From positions 23,501-87,500 of the forward strand of contig QCOD01000004.1 in the NCBI GenBank assembly GCA_003209955.1: a DNA stretch of 64,000 bases, written 5' to 3'. This document shows, piece by piece, positions 22,899 through 33,101 of this stretch. The first letter of the stretch is position 1, and every line of letters starts with the position of its first letter. The notes under the pieces are model-generated. The model was given only the letters and a program-made list of their open reading frames with translations, ran no database searches and was not told the DNA's origin. The DNA comes from OCS116 cluster bacterium AG-430-B22. Lineage in GTDB: Bacteria > Pseudomonadota > Alphaproteobacteria > MED-G09. The position numbers and the translations under genes were made by a program.

Positions 22899-23531
22899 TC
22901 AAGTATTTTTATCAAAAGGATATGAAATTCCAGTTCCACCTAGACCACAATAGCCATTTGGATTTTTAGAAAGGTATTGCTGATGATAATCCTCAGCATA
23001 GAAAAAATCATTTCCTTGCGTAATATCTGTCGTAATATCAGAAAAACCATTTTCTTTTAATTGTAAATTAAAGACCTTCAAAGACTCATCTGCCAATGTT
23101 TTCTGTTTACTTGAATGGGTAAAAATTGCTGACCTATATTGTGTTCCTATATCATTTCCCTGCCGCATTCCCTGTGTGGGGTTATGAGACTCCCAAAAAG
23201 TTTTCAACAAAATATTATAATCTACTAAATTAGGTTTATAAAAAACTCTAACTGTTTCAGTATGACCTGTTAACCCTGAACATACCTCCTCATATGACGC
23301 ATTGGGTGTGAATCCTCCCATATAACCGACTGCAGTTGAATACACATTTTCAACTTCCCAAAATTTTCTCTCGGCACCCCAGAAGCAACCTAAAGCAAAA
23401 TCAGCTATTTCGATTTCATCTTCAAATGGTGGTTTTATTCGATTACCATTTACAAAATGAAGATCACTTACTTCAATAGGAATATCCCTCCCTGGTAAAG
23501 CTTGATCTGAAGTGGGTAATGGTAATTGCAT
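22899..23531 (-). CDS. msrA: Peptide-methionine (S)-S-oxide reductase
   Basis: ALGCFWGAERKFWEVENVYSTAVGYMGG and HESHNPTQGMRQGNDIGTQYRS-type motifs. Confidence 0.95.
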   Translation of the reverse strand: MQLPLPTSDQALPGRDIPIEVSDLHFVNGNRIKPPFEDEIEIADFALGCFWGAERKFWEVENVYSTAVGYMGGFTPNASYEEVCSGLTGHTETVRVFYKPNLVDYNILLKTFWESHNPTQGMRQGNDIGTQYRSAIFTHSSKQKTLADESLKVFNLQLKENGFSDITTDITQGNDFFYAEDYHQQYLSKNPNGYCGLGGTGISYPFDKNT

Positions 23532-23572
23532 TTTAAAATCTTATAATATTAGTTAAAATTTATCAAAAAAAA

Positions 23573-24559
23573 TCAGGATAATAAACCCTTAGAAATAGCA
23601 AGTTCCTTAATGTCTTTTTCTGTACGCGGGCCTAAAACAGAAATAACTTTAGAAGATAAATAGGAACCTAAATTAGCACACTCATGGTGACGCATATTTT
23701 TACTTAAACCATATAAAAATCCTGCAGCATATAAATCCCCTGCTCCTGTTGTATCAACTAATTTATCAGGGGGATAAGCTACTACCTCATCAGTTTGAGA
23801 ATCGGAAATAACTATAGAGCCATTGTGACCACGGGTGATAATAGATAGTTTTAATTGTGATCTAGAAGCTGAAATTGCATCAGATAAAATCTCTGTTTTA
23901 AATAGAGCCTTAAACTCTTCTTCATTACCAAAAACGATATCTACATTCTTTGTTAGATCTAAAATTTCTTTATGCCATTTAGTTACACAAAATGAATCAG
24001 ATAAGCTAAGAGCGGTTTGAATATTATTCTTTTTAGCTAACTCCAAAGCTTTTTTACATGAAGACTTAGCTAAATCTTCATCCCACAAATAACCCTCAAG
24101 ATAAACTATTGCTGAATTTGCAATACTTTCTTCATTAACCTCATCAGGAGACAATTGAGAAGCCGCACCTAAATAGGTTCTCATTGATCTTTGGGCATCA
24201 GGAGTTACATAAACTAGACATCTTCCAGTATCTAATCCTGTCTTGGAGGGGTTTGATGTAAACTTTACACCTGCATCATCCATATCTTTGATATACTCAA
24301 TTCCTAAAGCATCATTTTTTACCCTTCCAATGAAGGCTGAAGACCCTCCCAAAAATGAAAATCCAACAGCTGAATTTGCAGCGGATCCTCCTGAAGCAAC
24401 TTTATTATCTGGAATTATACTTTGTAATTTTTCAATTTCTTCTTTTTCAACAGGTCTCCAAGATCCTGGTTCAATACCCTGATCATTCATAAACTCAAAA
24501 CTTACATCTGCTAAAATATCAACAATTGCATTACCAACAAATAAACAATCATATTTCAT
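23573..24559 (-). CDS. PfkB-family carbohydrate/adenosine kinase
   Basis: GGSAANSAVGFSFLGG; DTTGAGDLYAAGFLYG signature. ATG at 24559 with SD AAGGA preferred over TTG 24580. Confidence 0.9.
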   Translation of the reverse strand: MKYDCLFVGNAIVDILADVSFEFMNDQGIEPGSWRPVEKEEIEKLQSIIPDNKVASGGSAANSAVGFSFLGGSSAFIGRVKNDALGIEYIKDMDDAGVKFTSNPSKTGLDTGRCLVYVTPDAQRSMRTYLGAASQLSPDEVNEESIANSAIVYLEGYLWDEDLAKSSCKKALELAKKNNIQTALSLSDSFCVTKWHKEILDLTKNVDIVFGNEEEFKALFKTEILSDAISASRSQLKLSIITRGHNGSIVISDSQTDEVVAYPPDKLVDTTGAGDLYAAGFLYGLSKNMRHHECANLGSYLSSKVISVLGPRTEKDIKELAISKGLLS

Positions 24560-24570
24560 AAAAATCATCC

Positions 24571-26376
24571 TTACCGGCAAGCATTATTTTTAATTTGCCA
24601 GTTATCAACCCAAGAATATACATCCTCTAAGAAAGAACACTTGTTATTAACTTTAAGAGACCTTTCATCATTTTCAAAAATATTTACAAGTTTGTCATGA
24701 GGAGCATATCCATTACTCATCCTTGGTGCATTTGATTGTTTAGTGTCCAATATCATTATCCTATCTTTATTGATTCCGCCCTTAGGCCATTTATCCCACT
24801 GAACAGCATTTTCTAATTGAGCATTTGGATATCCATCTTTAGCAAAATGTGCCCAATATTGCATAATTAATTTTGATAATTTTATTCTTTCAAACTCATT
24901 TTTCTTAGTAAATAAAAATCTAGTCTGTCTTCCAAAATCGAAATCACCCATTACAAATGGAATTTCTAGGCCATGTCCAGCACCTAATAAAAAAGAAAAA
25001 TCCATACCCAAAATACTTGGTTGTTCATCCCAATCAAATCTATAGGCGTAAACATTTGAATAACCTCCATTCACTATTGCATCAGCAGGCGTATCTACAG
25101 CATTGGATCGCCAGGCTAAACTCTGATAATCAGATTTCAAATCATAAAAAAAAGGATCTTTAACTATGAAGCTAAGATTTAGGATATTAGTAACTAATTC
25201 TTCGTCAAAAAGATTAAATGTTTTATTTTCATCTTTATTAACACCAAGAATAATTGGAACATTTGCATGTCTATTTTTATCGCTTAGTGCAGCTAGAATA
25301 CTATCTTTAGGTAAGACAAGATCATCTCCAATTATCCTTGCTAATTGTGTTGTACCCTCCCAAGCATTGCCCTTCGACCAATTTCTCATTAGGTCATGAG
25401 AATCTAAATTCATTAATTCTTCAATATTACCCGTCTCATGAAAATGTGTATTAATTATCCCTTCATTCAGCAGAGAATTGACTAATTCTTTTGTTGTCTT
25501 GTGTCTGTATCTATAATCTTTGTCCAAAGGATGAATGTTTCGATCTATCTCTTCAGCATCCTCTATTGAAGTGAGTGTAATTCCGCCTGATTGAGATATC
25601 GATCGGTGAAATAAACCTTTAGCTAAAGGTGAAACATACAAGGCTATCACATTTTGACCACCTGCACTTTCACCAAAAATAGTGATATTATTTTTATCAC
25701 CACCAAAACCTTCTATATTATCTCTTAACCATTCAAGCGCTTTAATTTGATCTAGTAGTCCAAAATTTGCTGAAGCATCAATACCATCTGATTTATTTCT
25801 TAGTTCTGGATGAGAAAACCATCCAAATAAACCTAATCTGTAAGAAATTGTTACCACTATTATATTTTGTGATGCTACAAATCTTTCTGGGTTATATTCT
25901 GAGGTCATGCCACTGGTGTTACCTCCGCCATGAATCCATACCATCACTGGAAGTTTATTTATTTCTTTAGGTACAGAAGTTACACCATATGAAGGCGCAT
26001 AAATATTTAGATACAAACAATCTTCATCACCAATTATATCTCCGGGTTTAGCTAGACCACCTCCAGTAAGAGATGATTGTATTTGTACGCAAGGGCTACC
26101 AAAATTTGTTGCCTCATAAACTTTATCCCAACTATTTACATTTCTTGGCGCTTTCCATCTTAATTTATCTACAGGAGCTTCTGCATAGGGCACACCAAAC
26201 CATATGTGAATGCCTTCTTCACCTTCAACTCCTATAACAGGACCTGAGTTAGTTAATCGTAATGAGTCAGGTGATGTTTTGACAATATCAGAAGATGGCT
26301 TTATCGAATCAATCGTTTCACAACTTGTGAGGAAAAAGATCGAGAGAAATATAGTGGTAAAAATATTTTTTTTCAT
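24571..26376 (-). CDS. Type B carboxylesterase, predicted lipoprotein
   Basis: Lipobox FFLTSCETID; GESAGGQN nucleophile elbow, EDCLYLNIYAP signature. Confidence 0.9.
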   Translation of the reverse strand: MKKNIFTTIFLSIFFLTSCETIDSIKPSSDIVKTSPDSLRLTNSGPVIGVEGEEGIHIWFGVPYAEAPVDKLRWKAPRNVNSWDKVYEATNFGSPCVQIQSSLTGGGLAKPGDIIGDEDCLYLNIYAPSYGVTSVPKEINKLPVMVWIHGGGNTSGMTSEYNPERFVASQNIIVVTISYRLGLFGWFSHPELRNKSDGIDASANFGLLDQIKALEWLRDNIEGFGGDKNNITIFGESAGGQNVIALYVSPLAKGLFHRSISQSGGITLTSIEDAEEIDRNIHPLDKDYRYRHKTTKELVNSLLNEGIINTHFHETGNIEELMNLDSHDLMRNWSKGNAWEGTTQLARIIGDDLVLPKDSILAALSDKNRHANVPIILGVNKDENKTFNLFDEELVTNILNLSFIVKDPFFYDLKSDYQSLAWRSNAVDTPADAIVNGGYSNVYAYRFDWDEQPSILGMDFSFLLGAGHGLEIPFVMGDFDFGRQTRFLFTKKNEFERIKLSKLIMQYWAHFAKDGYPNAQLENAVQWDKWPKGGINKDRIMILDTKQSNAPRMSNGYAPHDKLVNIFENDERSLKVNNKCSFLEDVYSWVDNWQIKNNACR

Positions 26377-26453
26377 TTTATTTTCCAATATATTAACAAA
26401 TAATATAGATTAAATATAAATAAAGGTTTTTTTAGTTTAAAAGGGGAAGAGCT

Positions 26454-27044
26454 ATGGATAAAAAAGTGGAAAAACAAAGAGCTTCATACAGAACAATGGC
26501 TGAGTCTACCAAAGAAGATTGGGAAATAATTGGTAACTACGCTACAGGATTTAATGCTGATTTACCAAATAGAATTCTTGATCATTTAAAGATGCTAAGT
26601 GGGGATCATGGTGGATTTGCCGTTGATAGACTAGAACATAGCTTACAAACTGCAACTCGAGCTTATAAAGATAATAGAGATGAAGAGTATGTAGTATGCG
26701 CCTTACTTCATGATATGGGAGATATTCTTGGTTCATATAATCACGCTGAAATAGGTGCCGCTATTCTCAAACCATTTGTTTCAGAACAAAATCATTGGAT
26801 GCTTAATCATCATGGTATTTTTCAAGGATATTATTTCTTTGAACATCTTGGTTTAGATAAAGATATGCGCGAACAATTTAGAGGGCATGAACATTTTGAA
26901 TATACGGCTCAATTTTGCCACCTTTATGACCAATGTGCATTTGACAAAGATTATGAATCTATGCCTTTAGAAGCATTTGAACCAATGGTCCAAAAAGTTT
27001 TAGCAAAACCAAAAGCTTCAATATATAAAGGCAGAAACTATTAA
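26454..27044 (+). CDS. HD-domain protein with six-ligand (H..HD..H..H..D) pattern, PhnZ/TmpB-like oxygenase candidate
   Basis: LEHSLQTATRAY, ALLHDMGDI, YNHAEIGA, LNHHGIFQG, LYDQCAFD. Confidence 0.75.
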   Translation: MDKKVEKQRASYRTMAESTKEDWEIIGNYATGFNADLPNRILDHLKMLSGDHGGFAVDRLEHSLQTATRAYKDNRDEEYVVCALLHDMGDILGSYNHAEIGAAILKPFVSEQNHWMLNHHGIFQGYYFFEHLGLDKDMREQFRGHEHFEYTAQFCHLYDQCAFDKDYESMPLEAFEPMVQKVLAKPKASIYKGRNY

Positions 27045-27059
27045 AACCTAAAATAATTA

Positions 27060-28364
27060 ATGCAAAGAATAATCTCATCAAGACTTGCTTGGACTGCAGC
27101 AATTTTACTAACTGCAATTAATACCTATTCATTTGCTGATAGGCAACTTCCATCCATTATGATACCCGAATTAAAAGCTGAGTTACTTTTAACAGATGCT
27201 CAGATAGGATTTCTCTTTGGTACCGTTTTTGCAATATTTTTTGGAATAGCTACTGTTATTTTTGGAAGATTAGCTGACACCCCCTACAGAAAAAACGTCC
27301 TTATTTTTGCTATTATTATGTGGAGCGTATTGACAGGCCTTTGTGGAATTGCTCAACAATTTTGGGATTTAATAATATTTAGAATTGGAGTTGGTGTTGG
27401 GGAAGCGGCATTAGGGCCAATTGCATTAGTTGTATTTGCTGCTTATTTCACAAAAGAAAAACTACCTTTAGCACTTGGAATATGGGGGACTGGACCATTT
27501 TTAGGTTCTGCTCTTGCTGGTTGGGGCGGCGCTGCAGTAATCACAAATATGGATTTTATAAAACCTTACATAGGCTTTTTATCTAACTTCTCTGATTGGA
27601 GGATAACTTTCTTTTTATTTGCAATCCCTGGTTTAATATTCGCATTATTTTTGAAATTTTTACCCTTCCCCGAAACTAATATTGAAAAAACGGAATCAGC
27701 TTCATTTATGCCCTTTTTAAAAAAGGCTTGGAAATTTTTCCTTCTGATGTTTGTTGGAGTAACAATCACAGGATTAGTTGGTTATTCAGTTTTAGCTTGG
27801 GGAATAGAAATGCTAGTAAGGGTACATGATATTCCAAAAACAATAGCCGGACAAAATTTTGGTATTTTTAATATATTTCTTGGTATTGGAGGAAGCGTTG
27901 GAGCAGGAATAATAGCTAGCAATATGATTGTAAAAGGCACTATTAATGCGCATCTTAAAATAGCTGGTATTTTTGTAATATTGCTATGGCTTTCACTTTT
28001 ACTATTCACACTATCAGATAATTCATTTTATTCTCAAATTGGTTTAGCAGGTATGATTTTATTTATGTCATGCGGACCTGGCTTATATGGTTCCGCATTT
28101 CAAAGTGCCTCACCTGTTAACCTCAGAGGAAGAACTGCATCAATCTATTATATAAGTGCAAATGTTATAGGGTTTGCTTTAGGGCCCTTTGCCTTAGGCT
28201 TCTTTAATGACTTCATATTTAATGCAGAAAATGGATATGACCAAACAGGTATAAGATATTCTTTGCTTTCGATTGGAATAATTTTATATCCAATTGCTGC
28301 TTTGTGTTTTTATAAGGCTTCAAAATTATTCTTACCTCTCCAAGCAGAAGCTGAACAATCATAA
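27060..28364 (+). CDS. MFS transporter
   Basis: 434 aa, many hydrophobic segments; FGRLADTPYRKNVLI loop motif typical of MFS. Confidence 0.88.
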   Translation: MQRIISSRLAWTAAILLTAINTYSFADRQLPSIMIPELKAELLLTDAQIGFLFGTVFAIFFGIATVIFGRLADTPYRKNVLIFAIIMWSVLTGLCGIAQQFWDLIIFRIGVGVGEAALGPIALVVFAAYFTKEKLPLALGIWGTGPFLGSALAGWGGAAVITNMDFIKPYIGFLSNFSDWRITFFLFAIPGLIFALFLKFLPFPETNIEKTESASFMPFLKKAWKFFLLMFVGVTITGLVGYSVLAWGIEMLVRVHDIPKTIAGQNFGIFNIFLGIGGSVGAGIIASNMIVKGTINAHLKIAGIFVILLWLSLLLFTLSDNSFYSQIGLAGMILFMSCGPGLYGSAFQSASPVNLRGRTASIYYISANVIGFALGPFALGFFNDFIFNAENGYDQTGIRYSLLSIGIILYPIAALCFYKASKLFLPLQAEAEQS

Positions 28365-28422
28365 ATTAAGATATTGACCTTGTCTAAATGATCTAACAAT
28401 ATAGTTTTTTTAAGGACAAATT

Positions 28423-29208
28423 ATGAAATACGAAACTCTAAAATTTGATATAGATCAAGGTTTGGGAATTATTACTTTAAATAGACCTGAAGCAGCAAAT
28501 GCTATTAATATTCCTATGGCTAAAGACCTTTTAAATGTTGCGATTGAATGTGAGGGAGGTGCTCCTGTAAGGTCACTTTTACTCAAAAGTGAAGGTAAAT
28601 TATTTTGCGCTGGCGGAGATCTAAAATTTATTTCTGAACTAGATAATATAAGATCTGGTCTTGCAGAAATGTTAGGTTATTTACATGCAGCTCTTGGAAA
28701 AATAGATCATCTTGATACACCCTTGGTAGGTGCAATAAGTGGAACAGCAGCTGGTGCTGGGTTGTCGCTTGTTTCCGCTTGTGATCTAGCAGTTGCTGGA
28801 GAAAGTGTTAATTTTACCATGGCTTATACAGCGGCAGGGCTTACACCAGATGCAAGTTCAACATTTCATTTACCGCGATCAATTGGGAAAAAAAGAGCTA
28901 TGGAACTAATGCTTACAAATAGAGTTTTATCTTCAAAGGAAGCTCTGGATTGGGGATTAGTTAATTCAGTAGTAGCTGATGATAGTGTAAATGATGAAGC
29001 TGAAAAATTAGCAAGAAAATTAGCTAATGGTCCTACAAAAGCGTATGCCGGAGTTAAAAATATGCTTAGACAAACATTTTCTAATGGATTGGAAACGCAA
29101 ATGGAAGAAGAGTCACAAATATTTGCTCAACAACTTAAAGGAAGTGATGGGATAGAAGGTATAAAAGCATTTACCGAAAAAAGAAAACCTGATTTTAGGG
29201 GAGAGTAA
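28423..29208 (+). CDS. Enoyl-CoA hydratase/isomerase family
   Basis: LNRPEAANAINI, FCAGGDLKFI, GAISGTAAGAGLSLVSACDLAVAG. Confidence 0.92.
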   Translation: MKYETLKFDIDQGLGIITLNRPEAANAINIPMAKDLLNVAIECEGGAPVRSLLLKSEGKLFCAGGDLKFISELDNIRSGLAEMLGYLHAALGKIDHLDTPLVGAISGTAAGAGLSLVSACDLAVAGESVNFTMAYTAAGLTPDASSTFHLPRSIGKKRAMELMLTNRVLSSKEALDWGLVNSVVADDSVNDEAEKLARKLANGPTKAYAGVKNMLRQTFSNGLETQMEEESQIFAQQLKGSDGIEGIKAFTEKRKPDFRGE

Positions 29209-29213
29209 ATATC

Positions 29214-30092
29214 ATGACAGATATTTCTGAAAAAGAATTAGAGAAAAAATTTGTAGAAGTCCTTGGTAAAAAAATGGCTTATCATGAAAGAGGTGAAGGT
29301 AATCCAATAGTTTTTCAGCATGGCAACCCGACCTCTTCATATCTTTGGAGAAACATAATTCCACATCTTGAGAATCAAGGAAGATGCATAGCTATTGATC
29401 TTATTGGAATGGGTGATAGTGAAAAATTAGAGGACCAAGGTGAAAATACATATTCTTATCATGTACAAAAAAGATATTTTGATGGCTGCTTAAAAGAACT
29501 AAATATAGATAATAATGTTATTTTTGTAATACATGATTGGGGGTCATCACTAGGTTTCAATTGGTCATTTGAGAATCAAAATAGTGTTAAAGGAATTTGC
29601 TATATGGAGGCTATAGTTCAAAATCTTATCTGGGATTCCTGGCCTGATGATGCGACATCAATTTTTCAAGGATTTAGATCCGAAGCTGGAGAAGACCTAA
29701 TTCTTAAAAAAAATCTCTTTATAGAAGGTGTTTTACCAAGTGCAATTATTAGAGACTTAAGTGAAAAAGAAATGACAGTCTATAGAAAACCCTTCCTAAA
29801 TGAATTAGAAAGAAGACCTACACTTGATTGGCCAAGACAAATACCTATAAACGGTGAGCCTGAGAAGGTTTGTGCAATTGTTGAAAAATATTCTGGGTGG
29901 ATGTCAGAAAATGAAATACCAAAATTATTTATAAATGCTGAACCTGGGTCAATTCTTGTTGGAAAACAAAGAAAGTTTTGTAGGACATGGAAAAACCAAA
30001 AGGAAGTTACAGTTAAAGGAACTCACTTTATTCAAGAAGATTCACCACATGAAATTGGTCAAGCAATCGCAGAATGGATCAAAGTAATTTAA
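29214..30092 (+). CDS. Haloalkane dehalogenase (alpha/beta hydrolase)
   Basis: QHGNPTSSYLWRNIIPHL, AIDLIGMGDSEK, VIHDWGSSLGFNWSF (Asp nucleophile, adjacent Trp), YMEAIV, GTHFIQEDSPHEIG. Confidence 0.87.
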   Translation: MTDISEKELEKKFVEVLGKKMAYHERGEGNPIVFQHGNPTSSYLWRNIIPHLENQGRCIAIDLIGMGDSEKLEDQGENTYSYHVQKRYFDGCLKELNIDNNVIFVIHDWGSSLGFNWSFENQNSVKGICYMEAIVQNLIWDSWPDDATSIFQGFRSEAGEDLILKKNLFIEGVLPSAIIRDLSEKEMTVYRKPFLNELERRPTLDWPRQIPINGEPEKVCAIVEKYSGWMSENEIPKLFINAEPGSILVGKQRKFCRTWKNQKEVTVKGTHFIQEDSPHEIGQAIAEWIKVI

Positions 30093-30099
30093 TTTTTAA

Positions 30100-31029
30100 G
30101 TGAAAAATAAAATGTTCGAAAGAAAAAAACTCGATTGGGGGGAAGGCGAAACCTCATTCATTGAAATCTTTGATAACAAAGATAAGCCAGGTTTTCAATT
30201 CGCTCATGCTACCGGTTTTAATGCTTTAACATATAAAGAATTATTAGAGCCTTTATCTGATAATTTCAATGTGAGAGCTGTTGATGCTAGAGGTCATGGA
30301 TTTACTAAGTTAAAGGCAAACCCACAAGATATGTATGACTGGAAAATTTATTGCGATGACTTAATAAAGTCAGTTGAACTATTTGTTGAAAAAACTCAAA
30401 AACCTATAATTTTAAGTGGACACTCAATGGGTGCAGCTTCAGCAATTCAAGTCGCAGCTATTCGTCCTGACCTAGTAAGTGGATTAGTCCTAGTAGACCC
30501 AGTTTTAATGACCAACAAAATTAAAGTAATTTTTAAAATAGGTAGGAAGTACCCTCTTTTCAAAAATTTTCCTATTATTAAACAAGGTATGATGATGTCA
30601 GAAGCAACAAAAAAACGAAGAAGAGATTGGAAAAGTAAAGAGGAGATTTTTAACTCTTATAAAAATAAACTCATCTTTAAAACTTGGACTGAAACTACGA
30701 TAAGAAATTATATTGATGGCGGGACAGAACTTATTGGCGATGAAACTCGTCTAACTTGTGATCCTTTATGGGAAGCTGCAACATTTTCATCATGGAAACA
30801 TGATGCTATGGGTTTAATAGATAAACTCAATTGTCCAATAACTCTTCTACAAGCTGAATTTAATAGCACTGCAAGAGGTGACGGTCCAATAAAATTAATG
30901 AAGCAGGATAAACTTGGAGTTCATAAAATAATAAAAGGTTCAACACATTTTTTACCAATGGAATTTCCTAATATTATAAAAGAAGAAATTAACAAGCTTC
31001 AGAAACGCATAAATACCGAAAAAAAATAA
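30100..31029 (+). CDS. Alpha/beta hydrolase
   Basis: SGHSMGAASAIQVAA nucleophile elbow; GSTHFLPMEFP His region. Confidence 0.87.
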   Translation: MKNKMFERKKLDWGEGETSFIEIFDNKDKPGFQFAHATGFNALTYKELLEPLSDNFNVRAVDARGHGFTKLKANPQDMYDWKIYCDDLIKSVELFVEKTQKPIILSGHSMGAASAIQVAAIRPDLVSGLVLVDPVLMTNKIKVIFKIGRKYPLFKNFPIIKQGMMMSEATKKRRRDWKSKEEIFNSYKNKLIFKTWTETTIRNYIDGGTELIGDETRLTCDPLWEAATFSSWKHDAMGLIDKLNCPITLLQAEFNSTARGDGPIKLMKQDKLGVHKIIKGSTHFLPMEFPNIIKEEINKLQKRINTEKK

Positions 31030-31081
31030 ACAATTTTCCTTCTACTCATTCATAGGTTATTATCTAAATTGGAGGGTATAA

Positions 31082-31255
31082 ATGGAGAATGATGAAATTG
31101 CACCTGCAAAGGAGCCTTTATTTGAAATAGAAGAAACTCCTTTTGTTCCAATTAGAAGCAAAAAAATAGACTATATTGGTGCTTTAGAAGGTTTTGTACT
31201 GGTTATTTTAATATGCATGATTTTACTTGGTATTGTTAAAAGGATGAATAATTAA
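31082..31255 (+). CDS. Small single-pass membrane protein, 57 aa
   Basis: SD GGAGG then ATG; MENDEIAPAKEPLFEIEETPFVPIRSKKIDYIGALEGFVLVILICMILLGIVKRMNN; one hydrophobic segment. Below the length cutoff of the ORF track. Confidence 0.6.
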   Translation: MENDEIAPAKEPLFEIEETPFVPIRSKKIDYIGALEGFVLVILICMILLGIVKRMNN

Positions 31256-31277
31256 AAAATAGAACTCTATTAATATT

Positions 31278-32132
31278 TTATTTTTTAAGAACGCATTTAC
31301 CATTATTTAATACCATTACATTTCTGTCCCTAACCCAACACCTAAATGAAATAACATTATCATCTGACCAAATTTCTGTGCTAATTTTTTCTCCAGGGTA
31401 AACAGGAGAAGAAAATCTTACATTAAATTCTTCAATTAATGTGCTATCATAATTACAGACATTAGATATTATTGTTCTACATGCAGTACCATAGGTGCAA
31501 AGACCATGTAAAATTGGAACATCAAAACCAGCAGCTTTTGCAATTTCTGGATCTGAATGCAAAGGATTTCTATCACCTGACAATCTATAAATTAAAGCTT
31601 GATTTGGTTCAGTATCTGCAAAGAATTCATCATCTGATTTCCTTTCAGGAATTGAGTGTGGCGCTGGAGCGCCATCACTTGGCCCACCAAACCCACCATC
31701 ACCTCTAGCAAAGGTCGTTGAGCTCAATGTACATAATAACTTTTCACTTTGTTTTAGTTTAATATCAGTTTCAGTAATGATTAAAGCTCCTTTTTCTTTT
31801 CCTTTATCAAAGACACCTTTTACAGATGAGTCTACGAGGATATCAGCGGCATGTGGTAATGGTTCATAAATCTTTAATCTTTGCTCACCATGCAAAACAA
31901 GTAAATAATTTATTCCACTTTCACGCATATTACCGGCACCCCAAGAAATTACTGTGGCCATTGAGGGAACAGTTTTAAGATCTCTCTCATAAACAAATTT
32001 CAATTCTTCATTATTTAATGGATCTTTACCAAAACCTATGCCCAAACCATAAAGCATAGTTTCCCTATCAGAATATGAAAATTCCTGATTCTTAGTCTCA
32101 AGAGACATTATTTTATCATAATCAATAGCCAT
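31278..32132 (-). CDS. MaoC-family (R)-enoyl-CoA hydratase/dehydratase
   Basis: YRLSGDRNPLHSDPEIAKAAGFDVPILHGLCTYG hydratase 2 motif. Confidence 0.92.
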   Translation of the reverse strand: MAIDYDKIMSLETKNQEFSYSDRETMLYGLGIGFGKDPLNNEELKFVYERDLKTVPSMATVISWGAGNMRESGINYLLVLHGEQRLKIYEPLPHAADILVDSSVKGVFDKGKEKGALIITETDIKLKQSEKLLCTLSSTTFARGDGGFGGPSDGAPAPHSIPERKSDDEFFADTEPNQALIYRLSGDRNPLHSDPEIAKAAGFDVPILHGLCTYGTACRTIISNVCNYDSTLIEEFNVRFSSPVYPGEKISTEIWSDDNVISFRCWVRDRNVMVLNNGKCVLKK

Positions 32133-32222
32133 TTATATTCCCTCTCGTTATTACTAATATTTGTAATGTATTAATTTTTATTAATATATTAATATGACTA
32201 AAATTTTTATATGGAGTCAATT

Positions 32223-33101
32223 ATGTCAGATACAATTTTAGATAAAAAATTTGAATGCTTTGATTTAGAAATTGAAAATAAGATTGCTAAATTAACTCTA
32301 AATAGACCAGAAAAACTTAACAGCATGATTAGATCTTTTTGGGATGAGTTGCCTGAAATTATCACTGCTATTGATCAAGATGCTCTAGCAAGAGTTATTG
32401 TTATTTCATCAACTGGAAAACATTTTTCAGCAGGTATGGATCTTTCTGTCTTCTCACAAAATGATGTAACTAGCTCTGATAATAAAAATAAAAAAGAAGA
32501 AGGACGCTTTAGAGGAAGCTTTTATAAGAACTTATTAAAACTTCAAGAGACATTTAGCTGTCTAGATAATTCAAGAATTCCTGTTTTAATGGCGTTGCAA
32601 GGTGGTTGCATTGGTGGTGCAGTTGATTTTGCCTCTGCATCAGATATGCGATACTGTACTGAAGATGCATTTTTCTGCATTCAAGAAATAAATATTGGAA
32701 TGACTGCTGATGTAGGAACTTTTCCAAGACTTCCATATTTAATTCCAATGGGTTTAGTAAAAGAACTTGCTTATACGGGACGACGTTTGCTTGCTAACGA
32801 AGCAAAAGAGTCAGGACTTGTAAATAAAGTTTTTAAAAATCAGGAAGAGATGATGGATTATGTTATGGATATAGCCGCTCAAATTGCTGAAAAAACTCCA
32901 CTAGCAGTTTGGGGTTCAAAAGATATGATCAATTTTACCAGAGGAAGAACAGTAAAAGAAGGACTTGATCGTATAGCTTTATGGCAATCCGGCATGTATC
33001 ATCCTAAGGTTGATATGAAGGAAGCGTTTGATGCTCAAATGGAGAATCGTGATGCAGAATTTGAAGACCTTTATCCACTAAAAAAAGATTTTGGACTTTA
33101 G
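32223..33101 (+). CDS. Enoyl-CoA hydratase/isomerase family (crotonase)
   Basis: LNRPEKLNSM, FSAGMDLSVF, LQGGCIGGAVDFASASDMRYC; SD GGAG upstream of ATG 32223. Confidence 0.92.
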   Translation: MSDTILDKKFECFDLEIENKIAKLTLNRPEKLNSMIRSFWDELPEIITAIDQDALARVIVISSTGKHFSAGMDLSVFSQNDVTSSDNKNKKEEGRFRGSFYKNLLKLQETFSCLDNSRIPVLMALQGGCIGGAVDFASASDMRYCTEDAFFCIQEINIGMTADVGTFPRLPYLIPMGLVKELAYTGRRLLANEAKESGLVNKVFKNQEEMMDYVMDIAAQIAEKTPLAVWGSKDMINFTRGRTVKEGLDRIALWQSGMYHPKVDMKEAFDAQMENRDAEFEDLYPLKKDFGL

